A DNA stretch of 64,000 bases from Blastococcus sp. TBT05-19 (GTDB lineage: Bacteria; Actinomycetota; Actinomycetes; Mycobacteriales; Geodermatophilaceae), in contig NZ_QOHI01000005.1 of assembly GCF_003319095.1 (NCBI RefSeq), positions 346,864 to 410,863 on the forward strand. Reading direction: 5' to 3'. The notes beneath the pieces are model-generated. The model had not been told where the DNA came from. It saw only the letters and a list, made by a program, of their open reading frames with translations, and did no database searches. A program made the translations under genes and the position numbers. This document shows positions 17,689 through 25,993 of this stretch, piece by piece (position 1 is the first letter of the stretch; every line of letters starts with the position of its first letter).

Positions 17689-18333
17689 GTGACGACGGCC
17701 GGGACAGCGCGACGCGGGCCCGGCCGTCCGGGCGGCAGCACCGGTGGGGAGCTCCTGGAGATCGCGCGGCAGGCGTTCCTCGCGCAGGGGTTCGCCGGGA
17801 CGACGATGGATGCGGTCGCCGCCCGGGCGCGGATCTCCAAGCAGACGCTGTACCGGCAGTACGCGTCGAAGGACGACCTGTTCGCGGCGGTCGTCCGCGA
17901 CTGGGTCGACCGGGGGCACGACGCGATGCGCCCGCACACCCAGGCGCTCCTCGACGCCCCGTCGGTCCGCGAAGGCCTGCTCCGGCTGGCGGGCACGCTC
18001 CAGGCCGGAGTGCTGAGCGCGCCCGTCCGGCAGATGCGCACCCTCGTCGCGGCGGAGGCCGAATCCTTCCCGGAGGTGGCGGCCGACTACGTCGCCCGGA
18101 GCTGGGATCGCAACCAGCGCCTCCTCGCCGGTGCCCTGGCCGAGCTGGCGGCCCGCGGGGCGCTGACGATCGGGGCTCCGGACGTCGCCGCCGAGCAGTT
18201 CACCTGGTTGGTGCTCGGCGCACCCTTGAACCGGCTCACGCTCCAGGCGGGTGCGCCGGCCTACGACGAGGAGGCCCTGGCGACCGTGGCGCGGGAGGCG
18301 GTGGACACCTTCCTGAGCCGGTTCGGGCGGTAG
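17689..18333 (+). CDS. TetR/AcrR-family repressor
   Basis: This 214-aa regulator has an N-terminal helix-turn-helix, residues about 20 to 65, with the GTTMDAVAARARISKQTLYR recognition region followed by YASKDDLFAAV. The C-terminal half is the helical ligand-binding part of the AcrR C type, ligand unknown. GTG at 17689 lies 6 bp after a TACTGT element, so the transcript is probably leaderless. Its divergent position points to the DUF1761-DUF1905 operon and itself as targets. Confidence 0.88.
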   Translation: MTTAGTARRGPGRPGGSTGGELLEIARQAFLAQGFAGTTMDAVAARARISKQTLYRQYASKDDLFAAVVRDWVDRGHDAMRPHTQALLDAPSVREGLLRLAGTLQAGVLSAPVRQMRTLVAAEAESFPEVAADYVARSWDRNQRLLAGALAELAARGALTIGAPDVAAEQFTWLVLGAPLNRLTLQAGAPAYDEEALATVAREAVDTFLSRFGR

Positions 18334-18382
18334 ACGGCCCGGTTCCGTGACGTGCGGGCGTGCCCGCAGCCATGCTGGCCCG

Positions 18383-18655
18383 GTGAACTCCCGCCAACGC
18401 CGGACGGCGCTCGTCGTCGCCGTGGTGTCCGCCGCGCTGTGGCTCGCCGTCCCGATCTCCACGGCCCTGTTCGCGGACGGAGCCGACCGCGTGGACGAGG
18501 GAGTCGACGTCCGGACGCTCTACCTGACCGTCCTGGCGACGCTGTCCACGCTGGCGACCGCGGTCATGGTGGCCCGCTGGTGGCGGGCCCCCTCGGAGAC
18601 CGGTCCGCGGGACGGATCCCGGGACGATCAGCCCCGGCGGCGCGCCAGCAGGTAG
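18383..18655 (+). CDS. Small two-segment membrane protein
   Basis: The 90-aa product starts VNSRQRRTALVVAVVSAALW. It has one hydrophobic segment at about residues 8 to 28 and a second at about 50 to 68 (VLATLSTLATAVMVARWW), joined by an acidic loop, with a charged tail. The GTG at 18383 is 6 bp after CATGCT, matching the leaderless pattern of nearby genes. Its final 28 bp overlap the 3' end of the convergent methyltransferase gene. No family is recognised. Confidence 0.5.
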   Translation: MNSRQRRTALVVAVVSAALWLAVPISTALFADGADRVDEGVDVRTLYLTVLATLSTLATAVMVARWWRAPSETGPRDGSRDDQPRRRASR

Positions 18656-19260
18656 GCCTGAGCTGTCCGCTCCCATCCCTCCGGCTCCCGGAGGGTCCTG
18701 GCGACGACAGCCAGTCCGGCGTCGGCCGAGAGCTGCGCGAGCTGGTCGGGGTCCAGCCGGTAGGCGTGCAGGTCCACGTCGTGTCCGTAGGGCTTGTCCA
18801 GACGCACCTTGCCGTCGCCCACCTGGAAGGCGGTCAGCAGGCAGCCGCCGGGCCGCAGCACCCGGGCCAGCTCCTCGAGGGCCAGGCGCAGCTGGTCCGG
18901 GGGGAGGTGGATGAGCGAGTACCAGGCGAGGACCCCTCCGAACGACGCGTCCGGGAAGCCCAGGGCGGTCAGCGACCCGACGTCGAACCTGATCGCCGGG
19001 TGATCGCGACGGGCGACGGCCACCATCCCCGGAGAGAGGTCGATGCCGGTGACGTGGAGGCCGAGGGATGCGAGATGGCCGGCCACCCGCCCCGGACCGC
19101 AGCCGGCGTCGAGCACCGGAGCGTCGGCGACCAGTTCGGCGAAGGCCGCCAGCAGAGCCCGGTCCAGCGGCTTCGTGGCCAGCTCGTCGCGCAGGAGGGC
19201 CGCGTAGTCCTCGGCGACGGCGTCGTAGGCCGCGCGGGTCGCACGCTGCTCCGGATGCAC
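18628..19260 (-). CDS. Class I SAM-dependent methyltransferase
   Basis: The 210-aa protein has the SAM-binding motif I VLDAGCGPGRVAGHL, motif II GIDLSPGMV and the post-motif LAWYSLIHLPPDQL, typical of the UbiE/Methyltransf_11 group acting on small molecules. The substrate is not evident. It begins 11 bp after the stop of the alpha/beta hydrolase gene and is the last gene of a three-gene leftward unit (GNAT, hydrolase, methyltransferase). Confidence 0.87.
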   Translation of the reverse strand: MHPEQRATRAAYDAVAEDYAALLRDELATKPLDRALLAAFAELVADAPVLDAGCGPGRVAGHLASLGLHVTGIDLSPGMVAVARRDHPAIRFDVGSLTALGFPDASFGGVLAWYSLIHLPPDQLRLALEELARVLRPGGCLLTAFQVGDGKVRLDKPYGHDVDLHAYRLDPDQLAQLSADAGLAVVARTLREPEGWERTAQAYLLARRRG

Positions 19261-19271
19261 GGTGCGTCGCC

Positions 19272-20171
19272 TCAGCCGGTGAGGACGTCGACGATCGCCT
19301 GCCGGGCGCGCTTCCCCTCCGGTACCGGCAGGAGCGGGTGCACGTGCACCAGGCCCTCCTCCTCGTGGTGGTCGACCTGCACGCCGGCGGCCCGGGCTCG
19401 CGTGACCAGGAGCCGGGTGTCCGGGCTGGTGATGTCGCGGGTGCCGCTGAACACGGTGATCGGACCGAGGCCGGTCAGGTCCCCGAAGAGCGGGCTGACC
19501 ACGGGGTCGGTGCGCGACAGGTCACCACGCCAGAGGTCGATCGCCGCGTGCGTGCCGGCGCGGGCCAGCCAGGGGTCGGTGCGCTCGACGGCGTCCATCT
19601 CCGGGTTGGCCAGCGTGAGGTCCACCGCGGGGGAGATGAGCACCGTCCCGTGCAGCGGCGGCACCCCCCGGTCGCGCAGCAGCAGCGCCGCGGAGAGCGC
19701 GATCTGGCCGCCGGCCGAATCGCCCAGCACGGAGACCCGCTCCGCGCCGGAGCGGTCGACGAGACCGGCGATCAGGTCGGCCACGGCGGGCACCACGACC
19801 GCCGCCGTCCCCATCGGCGCGAGGGGGTAGATCGGCACGGTGATCGCGACCCCGCTGCGCGCGACGAGCCCGGCGACGAGCCGCCAGTGCAGGGGGTGGA
19901 TCTGGTTGACCCAGGCGCCACCGTGCACGTACACCGCCGCACCGGTCGGCGTCCGGTCCCGGGGCAGCACGCGGTAGACCGGCCAGCCGGTCCCGTTGTC
20001 CACGTCCCGCTCGATCCGCACCGAGCGGAGGCCGCGCGGCGGTCCGTAGGCGACCGGCCGCAGCAGCCGCTCCTGCACACCCTTCAGCAGCGCCTCGGGG
20101 GAGTCGAACTCCCGCCGGAAGCCGAGCAGGCGGAACAGCGGGGGCAGCGCGCGGCTGACGGGGCTGGGCAC
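19272..20171 (-). CDS. Alpha/beta hydrolase, hormone-sensitive-lipase type esterase
   Basis: The 299-aa protein shows the oxyanion-hole motif HGGAW (YVHGGAWVN), the nucleophile elbow GDSAGG and late Asp/His positions in SGTRDI and EEGLVHVHP. This is the arrangement of family IV carboxylesterases (Abhydrolase_3). It should hydrolyse short acyl esters; the natural substrate is unknown. GTG at 20171 is chosen because CCGGAGGACCC precedes it. It follows the GNAT gene by 14 bp on the same strand. Confidence 0.88.
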   Translation of the reverse strand: MPSPVSRALPPLFRLLGFRREFDSPEALLKGVQERLLRPVAYGPPRGLRSVRIERDVDNGTGWPVYRVLPRDRTPTGAAVYVHGGAWVNQIHPLHWRLVAGLVARSGVAITVPIYPLAPMGTAAVVVPAVADLIAGLVDRSGAERVSVLGDSAGGQIALSAALLLRDRGVPPLHGTVLISPAVDLTLANPEMDAVERTDPWLARAGTHAAIDLWRGDLSRTDPVVSPLFGDLTGLGPITVFSGTRDITSPDTRLLVTRARAAGVQVDHHEEEGLVHVHPLLPVPEGKRARQAIVDVLTG

Positions 20172-20185
20172 GGGTCCTCCGGAAG

Positions 20186-20848
20186 CTAGCTGAGGGACAG
20201 CGGTTCGCGCACGAGCACCCACAGGGGGAGCTCGTCGTCGGTGGTGCGGGTGGTCTCGGTGACCTGGAAACCGAAACCGCGCAGGAAGCGCACGTTCGCC
20301 CAGCCGAACACCGCGGCGGCGGCCGGCGTCCGCTCGGCGTCGCAGCGCACCAGCACCGGCGCCAGGACGGCGGCGGCGAGCCCCCGACGGCGGGACGACG
20401 GCCGGACGCCCAGGTGCCGCAGCCGCCAGTGCGGCGCGTCGGGCAGCGCGGCGGTGACCAGCGCCTCGGTCTCGGCGACGACCCGCGCACGGCCCTGGCC
20501 CAGGTAGGGGAGCTCCTGGGACAGCGCGCGCCGCACGTCGTCCGGCAGCGGGCGGGTGCCCTCGGCCCCGGCCGGCGGCTCCCAGACCGAGACGGCGTCC
20601 AGGTCCTCGGTGACCCATGCCGTGCCGGTGGCGACCCCGCGGTGGGCGGCGTCCAGCTCGTGCAGGCGGGTGAGCCGCTGCATGCGCCCGTCGTCGGGCA
20701 GCGCCCAGCGGGTCCAGCGGGAGTCGGCCAGGGCGACGGTGAGGGTGGCGGCGATCGCCGGGACTTCGCGCGCCTCGGCCACCCGCACGTCGGGGCCGGG
20801 CTCGTCCGGGTCGTCGATCCGCCGGACGGTCGGGCCGGGAGGTGTCAC
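20186..20848 (-). CDS. GNAT N-acetyltransferase
   Basis: This 220-aa protein carries a GNAT core near the C-terminus: the acetyl-CoA loop LGVRPSSRRRGLAAAVL and the following FGWANVRFLRGFGFQV strand-helix. The N-terminal half has a Trp-rich SRWTRWALPDDGR segment seen in actinobacterial relatives. GTG at 20848 lacks a ribosome binding site but is 6 bp after TCGAAT read on this strand, which supports a leaderless start. It heads the three-gene leftward unit. Confidence 0.8.
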   Translation of the reverse strand: MTPPGPTVRRIDDPDEPGPDVRVAEAREVPAIAATLTVALADSRWTRWALPDDGRMQRLTRLHELDAAHRGVATGTAWVTEDLDAVSVWEPPAGAEGTRPLPDDVRRALSQELPYLGQGRARVVAETEALVTAALPDAPHWRLRHLGVRPSSRRRGLAAAVLAPVLVRCDAERTPAAAAVFGWANVRFLRGFGFQVTETTRTTDDELPLWVLVREPLSLS

Positions 20849-20878
20849 GCGGGCATTCGACCACGGCCCGCGCACGCG

Positions 20879-20913
20879 GACGGGGGCCGCCCCGGGAAGG
20901 GACGGCCCCCGTC
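20879..20913 (-). terminator. Hairpin terminator after the stress membrane-protein operon
   Basis: An 11-bp perfect stem, GACGGGGGCCG at 20879-20889 with CGGCCCCCGTC at 20903-20913, encloses a 13-nt loop. It lies 14 bp past the stop of the leftward membrane-protein gene and before the next leftward gene, so it should end the upstream operon. There is no T-run, as is common in actinobacteria. Confidence 0.7.
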
Positions 20914-20927
20914 GGGGGTGCGGATGC

Positions 20928-21521
20928 CTAGACGGCGAGACCGGCGCGGTCCACCTTGCGGTGGAAACGCTCACCGAGCTTGCCGCCGAGGACGGCGCCG
21001 AGCAGCGTGACGAGCAGGACCGCCACCAGGGCGATGATCCCGCCAGTCGTCGCGGTGCCCTCGTCGATCGGGATGCGGGGCAGGTTGAGCTGCTGCAGCA
21101 CGTTGTACTGCGATCCGAACACCAGCCCGGCGACCGCGAGGGCGATCACCACGAGCAGGCCGATGACCCACACGGCGATGCCCTGGCGGGCCCCGTCGAA
21201 GCGGGACATCCGGCCGGCGACGTAGCCACCGGCCAGGTAGGCCAGGAAGAGGATCACCAGCAGGACGACGCCGCCGACGATGCCGATGGTGCTGGCCTCC
21301 TGCGTGGCCTCGTCGGTGGACGGGACGCCCTGGGTCAGGCCGATGGCCACGCCGGCGGCGCTGAGCAGCGCGACGAGCAGCACGGCGAGACCGTTGGCGG
21401 AGAGCCAGCCGAAGAACGCGGCGCCCCACTTGATGCCGCCGTAGCGGGAGTGCTGCGCGTCGAGCGCGTCACGGGCGGCGCCACGGGTGGCGTGCGCTCC
21501 GTCGGATCCTGCTGCGGACAT
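20928..21521 (-). CDS. Four-helix membrane protein of stress operon
   Basis: The 197-aa product has an N-terminal cytosolic stretch (ARDALDAQHSRYGGIKWGAA) and four hydrophobic segments, with a YLAGGYVAGRMSRFDGARQG loop between the second and third and GKLGERFHRKVD at the end. Such proteins are regularly encoded beside PRC-barrel/DUF2382 stress proteins in actinobacteria. The function is unknown. The ATG has GAGGAGAACCACCTCC upstream. It lies 48 bp downstream of the DUF2382 gene and is presumably driven by the same SigB-like promoter. Confidence 0.75.
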   Translation of the reverse strand: MSAAGSDGAHATRGAARDALDAQHSRYGGIKWGAAFFGWLSANGLAVLLVALLSAAGVAIGLTQGVPSTDEATQEASTIGIVGGVVLLVILFLAYLAGGYVAGRMSRFDGARQGIAVWVIGLLVVIALAVAGLVFGSQYNVLQQLNLPRIPIDEGTATTGGIIALVAVLLVTLLGAVLGGKLGERFHRKVDRAGLAV

Positions 21522-21569
21522 GGAGGTGGTTCTCCTCGTCGATCGGGGGTGGAGCAGGGGGTGCAGAGG

Positions 21570-22352
21570 TCAGCGGCGGCGGTTCACGTCGTCGGCGTCG
21601 AACTCGATCTGCTCCTTGCGGACCTCCTCGTTGACCGTCGCCTGCTCGGTGACGGTCTGGGTGTCCAGGCGGACCCGCTCGACCGGGACGGCCTCCTTCT
21701 CGACCACGGGACGCTCGGCGTGCAGCGTGACCTCGTGCTCCTCCTCGGAGATGGCCGGGCCGTCGAGGGCGTTGCCCACGTTGGCGTCGGTGATCGGCTC
21801 GCGCTCGACGCGGACCTCCTCGCGGGCCACGGGCACGGTCTCGGTGACGTTCTCGCTCACCACGTACTTGCGCAGCCGGGCGCGGCCGACCTCCTCGGAG
21901 CGGGTGCCCACGTTGAGGTGCTCCTCCGACCGCGTCATGGCGTTGTCGGTGGTGGGCCTGGAGGTGTCGTGGCCGACGGTGCCCGGGTGGTCGGTGCCGG
22001 TCGTGGTGTGCGCCGTCGTGGTGTCGGTCGTCGGGCCGGTGCCGCCCTCGAGGCCGTAGTAGCGGTAGAGCTCGGACTCCTCGGTCGGCGAGAGATGCCC
22101 CTCGGAGTCCATGTGCGGAGCGTTCTTGACCTTGTCCTTGTCGTAGGGCAGACGCAGCTCGTCGCCGGTGATGTCGGCCTGGGCGAGCGGGACGAAGGCC
22201 TCCTTGGTGCCGAAGAGGCCGGTGCGCACGGTCGCCCACTCGGGACGGCCGGTCTCGTCGTCGAGGTAGACCTCGCCGACGGTGCCGAGCTTGCCGTCGC
22301 GGCCGACGGCGGTGCTGCCGATGACGGTGCTGATCTGCTGTTCGGTGATCAC
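21570..22352 (-). CDS. PRC-barrel plus DUF2382 stress protein
   Basis: The 260-aa protein has an N-terminal PRC-barrel domain (residues about 5 to 85, with DGKLGTVGEVYLDDETGRPE and PLAQADI), a Thr-rich linker, and a C-terminal DUF2382 domain from about 145 with repeated RLRKYVV, VPVAREEVRVEREPI and VRLDTQTV segments. This architecture is related to the YsnF stress family. GTG at 22352 is chosen because GAGGAGCGCAC precedes it; earlier in-frame residues lie across the promoter. A SigB-like promoter is visible about 80 bp upstream, and a membrane protein gene follows. Confidence 0.88.
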   Translation of the reverse strand: MITEQQISTVIGSTAVGRDGKLGTVGEVYLDDETGRPEWATVRTGLFGTKEAFVPLAQADITGDELRLPYDKDKVKNAPHMDSEGHLSPTEESELYRYYGLEGGTGPTTDTTTAHTTTGTDHPGTVGHDTSRPTTDNAMTRSEEHLNVGTRSEEVGRARLRKYVVSENVTETVPVAREEVRVEREPITDANVGNALDGPAISEEEHEVTLHAERPVVEKEAVPVERVRLDTQTVTEQATVNEEVRKEQIEFDADDVNRRR

Positions 22353-22431
22353 GTGCGCTCCTCGCGGGGTGAAGGACTGGACGGCGGTCGCGTTGCCGGG
22401 ACGTCCTCCCGGTCGCGCGCCGTTCCAGGCC

Positions 22432-22456
22432 ATGCCCGGCGATTTACGCTGTAAAC
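22432..22456 (-). promoter_or_regulatory. SigB-like promoter of the PRC-barrel/DUF2382 operon
   Basis: Read on the minus strand, GTTTAC (22456-22451) is followed by GGGCAT (22437-22432), giving GTTT-N15-GGGCAT, one mismatch from the general-stress sigma consensus GTTT-N15-GGGTAT. It lies about 80 bp before the GTG at 22352, and the gene family is stress-related in other bacteria. Confidence 0.6.
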
Positions 22457-22470
22457 AGAGGCAGCGGCGT

Positions 22471-23265
22471 TTAGGCTCGCGCATCCCCGCGACGCGGCGA
22501 CCGGCCCTCACGCAGGACCACCTCGAGCCGCTCGAGGAGGTTCTCCAGCGCCTCCTCGAACTCTGCCGCCGACTCGTCCAGGGAGAGCAGCCCCTCCAGG
22601 CGGACGACCGTCGGGTAGTTCCCGAGGTCCGTTCCCTCGATCGCCTCCGGCACACCTTCGGGCTCGTCCCGCGGGCTGATCTTCACGCCCTTCTGCGAGA
22701 CCTCCAGCAGCAGGTGCCCGAGCAGGAAGCTCGAGTAGGCCCGGTACGCGGCGACCGCCGACTCCTCGGTGAAGCCGCTGTCGATGAGCGCGTCGAGGAA
22801 GGACTCCACCCAGCGCAGGCTCCGCAGCGGCGGCCGGACCCAGGGGGCGGCAGGGGGCCGGGTGGCCACGAGCGGGAACACCTCGGGATGGGCCAGCGCG
22901 ATCCGCCGGACGCCGTGGGCGAGACGCTGCAGGTAGTCCTGCCACCCGTGCGCGGCGGCCAGGTGCACGTCGGGGTCGCCGTACAGCTCGTCGATGACCG
23001 ACTCCACCACCCCGTCGAGCAGCTGCTCGCGCCCGGGCAGGTAGCGGTAGAGGGCCATGGCCTCCACCCCGAGGTGGGCGCCGAGGCGGCGCATGGTCAG
23101 CGCGTTCAGGCCGTTCTCGTCGATGTACTCGATGGCGGCGCCGAGAATCCTGCGCCGGTCGAGGGAACCCCGCCCCGAACCGGGCGGAGCGGCCGGCATC
23201 ACGCTGGCGGCACCGCCGCGGCCTTCCGGGCTGTCGGGGTCGGCGGACTGGTCCGGCTCGGTCAT
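22471..23265 (-). CDS. TetR-family regulator (TetR_C-type C-terminal domain)
   Basis: The 264-aa protein has a low-complexity head, a helix-turn-helix at about residues 35 to 85 (ALTMRRLGAHLGVEAMALYR followed by YLPGREQLLDGV) and a long helical C-terminus with an SFLLGHLLLE core like tetracycline-repressor proteins. ATG at 23265 is preferred over 23280 because it directly precedes the MTEPDQ head; no ribosome binding site decides it. The gene is divergent from nasA, but the GlnR-like half sites in that gap suggest nasA answers to nitrogen control, so the target of this TetR is uncertain. Confidence 0.85.
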   Translation of the reverse strand: MTEPDQSADPDSPEGRGGAASVMPAAPPGSGRGSLDRRRILGAAIEYIDENGLNALTMRRLGAHLGVEAMALYRYLPGREQLLDGVVESVIDELYGDPDVHLAAAHGWQDYLQRLAHGVRRIALAHPEVFPLVATRPPAAPWVRPPLRSLRWVESFLDALIDSGFTEESAVAAYRAYSSFLLGHLLLEVSQKGVKISPRDEPEGVPEAIEGTDLGNYPTVVRLEGLLSLDESAAEFEEALENLLERLEVVLREGRSPRRGDARA

Positions 23266-23338
23266 GGCTGCCCTCCGCATCGACGCGTCGTCGGCACATC
23301 CTGCGCGGCCGGCACCGCACAGGTGCACCCGGCCCGTT

Positions 23339-23388
23339 GTGAGGTGAACGGAACGCAAGCGTGACGCCCGGGTCGACGACGGGAAACG
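23339..23388 (+). promoter_or_regulatory. GlnR-like box and GGGAAACG element upstream of nasA
   Basis: GTGAG (23339-23343), GGAAC (23350-23354) and GTGAC (23361-23365) are each separated by exactly 6 bp. This reproduces three of four half sites of the actinobacterial GlnR pattern gTnAc-n6-GaAAc-n6-gTnAc. GGGAAACG at 23381-23388 lies 22 bp before the nasA start. The same first pair and GGGAAACG occur at identical spacing before narK. Confidence 0.6.
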
Positions 23389-23410
23389 ACGGCGACGCAC
23401 TCTCGTCCCC

Positions 23411-25993
23411 GTGCCCGCTCCCGCCACGCCGCCGACCGCCGTCCCCGGCGCCCGGGGCACGCGGACGACGAGCACGCACTGCCCCTACTGCTCGCTGCAG
23501 TGCGGGATGGCCGTGACCGCCGGCGACCGGCCGGCGACCCTCGTGCCGCTGGACTTCCCGACCAACCGCGGCGGCCTCTGCTCCAAGGGCTGGTCCGCCA
23601 CCGAGCTGCTCGACCACCCCGAGCGGCTCACCCGCCCGCTGGTCCGGGCCGTCCCCGGCGATCGCACCAGCCCGCTGGTGGAGAGCACCTGGGAGGACGC
23701 GCTCGGCCGGCTGGTCGAGGCGATCGGGCGCACCCAGGCCGCACACGGCCGCGACGCCGTCGGCTGCTTCGGCGGTGGGTCGCTGACCAACGAGCAGGCC
23801 TACCAGTTCGGCAAGTTCGCCCGGGTCGCGCTGCGCACGTCCGCCATCGACTACAACGGCCGGTTCTGCATGTCCTCGGCCGCGGGCGCGGCGAACCGCG
23901 CGTTCGGCCTGGACCGCGGCCTGCCGTTCCCGCTCAGCGACATCGCCGAGGCCGACGTCGTCGTGCTGGTGGGCAGCAACCCGGCCGACACCATGCCGCC
24001 GGTGATGCAGTGGTTCGACGCCGGGCGCGAGCGCGGTGCGCAGCACGTCGTCGTCGATCCGCGGCGCACCGCGACCGCCCGGAACGCCGGGCTGCACCTG
24101 CAGCCGCTGCCCGGCACCGACCTCGCGCTCGCCAACGGCCTGCTGCACATCGCCCTCGCCGAGGGGCTGGTGGACGACCAGTACGTGGCGGAACGCACCA
24201 CCGGGTTCGACGCGGTCAAGGCCGGTGTGGCCGCCTACTGGCCCGACCGCGTCGAGCGGCTCACCGGCGTGCCGGTCGCCGACCAGCGGCGCACGGTGTT
24301 CGCCCTGGCCCGCGCGGACACGGCCATGATCCTCACCGCCCGCGGCGCGGAGCAGCACCGCAGCGGCACCGACACCGCGCAGGCGTGGATCAACCTCGCG
24401 CTGGCCCTCGGCCTACCCGGACGGCGGGGGAGCGGCTGGGGCACCGTCACCGGCCAGGGCAACGGGCAGGGCGGCCGCGAGCACGGGCAGAAGGCCGACC
24501 AGCTGCCCGGCTACCGGTCGCTGGCCGACCCCGCGGCCCGCGCGCACGTCGCCGCCGTCTGGGGCGTCGACCCCGACGACCTGCCGATGCCGGGGAAGAG
24601 CGCCTTCGAGCTGCTCGACGCGCTCGGCACCGACGGCGGGGTGCGCACGCTGCTGGTCCTGGCGTCCAACGTCGCCGTGAGCGCCCCCGACGCCCGCCGG
24701 GTGATCAGCCGGCTGCGGGACCTCGACTTCCTCGCTGTCAGCGACTTCTTCCTCTCCGAGACCGCTGAGCTCGCCGACGTCGTCCTGCCCAGCGCCATGT
24801 GGGCGGAGGAGGCAGGGACGATGACCAACCTCGAGGGCCGGGTGATCCGCCGGCGGCGCGCGCTGGATCCGCCGATCGGCGTCTCCGACGACCTGCAGCT
24901 GCTCGCCGTCCTCGCCGATCGGCTCGGGGCGACCGGCTTCAGCGGCGACCCGGAGACGGTCTTCGAGGAGCTCCGCCGGGCCAGCGCGGGTGGCACCGCC
25001 GACTACTCCGGGATCAGCTACCGGCGGATCGACGAGGAGCAGGGAGTCTTCTGGCCCTGTCCCGGCGACACCCACCCCGGCACGCCCCGGCTGTTCACCG
25101 AGCGGTTCGCCACCCCGGACGGCCGGGCCCGCTTCGTCCGGGTCGAGCACGTCGAAGCCTCCGAGCGGCCCGACGCCGAGTACCCGCTCGTGCTCACCAC
25201 CGGCCGCGTCCTGGCGCAGTACCAGTCGGGCACCCAGACCCGGCGGTCGCGCAGCCTGCAGATGGTCGCGCCCACGCCGCGGGCCGAGCTGCACCCCGAC
25301 CTCGCCCGCCGGCTCGGCATCCAGCAGGACGACGCCGTCGAGCTCGCCACCCGCCGCGGGCGCGCCCGCTTCCACGCGCAGGTCACCGACACCATCCGGC
25401 CCGACGTCGTCTTCGTGCCCTTCCACTGGGGCGGCGGCGCCAGCGCCAACGCGCTCACCGACGCCGACGCGCTCGACCCGACGTCGAAGATGCCCGCCTT
25501 CAAGGTCTGCGCGGTCGCCGTCTCCCGTGTCGGCGGCCCCGAGGAACGCGTCCCGCCACCGCCCGCGGCGACCCAGCCGCACCCCCGCGACCACGCCTCA
25601 CCGACCGCCCGCGAACCCCGCCGTCCCACCCGGAAGAGGAGCACCGTGAAGAGCACACCCCGCTTCCTGCAAGGCGTCTTCCCGATCACCGGCGACGGGC
25701 TGGCCAAGCCCGGCCCCGTCGACCCGGCCCTGCGCTACACGGTGCCCGCCGGCTGCAGCGCGCAGGCGCTGTACTTCCGCGGCGGGAACGCGACCGCGGA
25801 GCTGGTCTACGTGCTGCTGGTGCGCGACGGCGAGCCGGTGCGCTGGTTCCCGATCGGGGCGAAGGCCGACACGCACGTGCCGCTCCGGGTGGTCGAGGAC
25901 CTGCCGGGCGGCTCGGTGGTGGAGCTGCACGCGGCGGCGCCCGAGGGCGTCGTCGGCGAGATCGTGGTCGACCTGGGTCTGGTGGAGGTCTGA
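23411..25993 (+). CDS. nasA: Assimilatory nitrate reductase catalytic subunit with extra C-terminal module
   Basis: The first 730 or so residues are a bis-MGD molybdenum oxidoreductase of the Nas/Nap type. Cysteines 24, 27, 31 and 57 (CPYCSLQC and GGLCSKGW) fit a [4Fe-4S] cluster, Cys153 in NGRFCMSSA is the expected Mo ligand, and a C-terminal molydop-binding domain lies at about 590 to 700. It reduces nitrate to nitrite in the cytoplasm for assimilation. Unusually, the frame runs on without a stop through a Pro/Arg-rich linker into about 115 more residues. An internal GTG at 25646 has a strong ribosome binding site, so a separate small product is possible. nirB starts within the stop codon. 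Confidence 0.9.
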   Translation: MPAPATPPTAVPGARGTRTTSTHCPYCSLQCGMAVTAGDRPATLVPLDFPTNRGGLCSKGWSATELLDHPERLTRPLVRAVPGDRTSPLVESTWEDALGRLVEAIGRTQAAHGRDAVGCFGGGSLTNEQAYQFGKFARVALRTSAIDYNGRFCMSSAAGAANRAFGLDRGLPFPLSDIAEADVVVLVGSNPADTMPPVMQWFDAGRERGAQHVVVDPRRTATARNAGLHLQPLPGTDLALANGLLHIALAEGLVDDQYVAERTTGFDAVKAGVAAYWPDRVERLTGVPVADQRRTVFALARADTAMILTARGAEQHRSGTDTAQAWINLALALGLPGRRGSGWGTVTGQGNGQGGREHGQKADQLPGYRSLADPAARAHVAAVWGVDPDDLPMPGKSAFELLDALGTDGGVRTLLVLASNVAVSAPDARRVISRLRDLDFLAVSDFFLSETAELADVVLPSAMWAEEAGTMTNLEGRVIRRRRALDPPIGVSDDLQLLAVLADRLGATGFSGDPETVFEELRRASAGGTADYSGISYRRIDEEQGVFWPCPGDTHPGTPRLFTERFATPDGRARFVRVEHVEASERPDAEYPLVLTTGRVLAQYQSGTQTRRSRSLQMVAPTPRAELHPDLARRLGIQQDDAVELATRRGRARFHAQVTDTIRPDVVFVPFHWGGGASANALTDADALDPTSKMPAFKVCAVAVSRVGGPEERVPPPPAATQPHPRDHASPTAREPRRPTRKRSTVKSTPRFLQGVFPITGDGLAKPGPVDPALRYTVPAGCSAQALYFRGGNATAELVYVLLVRDGEPVRWFPIGAKADTHVPLRVVEDLPGGSVVELHAAAPEGVVGEIVVDLGLVEV
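25646..25993 (+). other. In-frame internal start: separable 115-aa C-terminal module of NasA
   Basis: AAGAGGAG at 25634-25641 lies 4 bp before the GTG at 25646 inside the nasA frame. The segment from VKSTPRFLQGVFP to the stop (115 aa) is compact and beta-rich, with the run AELVYVLLVRDGEPVRWFPI, and has no Mo-enzyme motif. It follows a linker of Pro, His and Arg. Either it is fused to NasA, or it is also translated alone as a small partner of the nitrate/nitrite reductases. The family is not recognised. Confidence 0.4.

Noticed and set aside
24799..25992. Extending nirB upstream by 398 codons
   Set aside because: The region is fully occupied by nasA in another frame. The ATG at 25993 overlapping the nasA stop gives a standard NirB.
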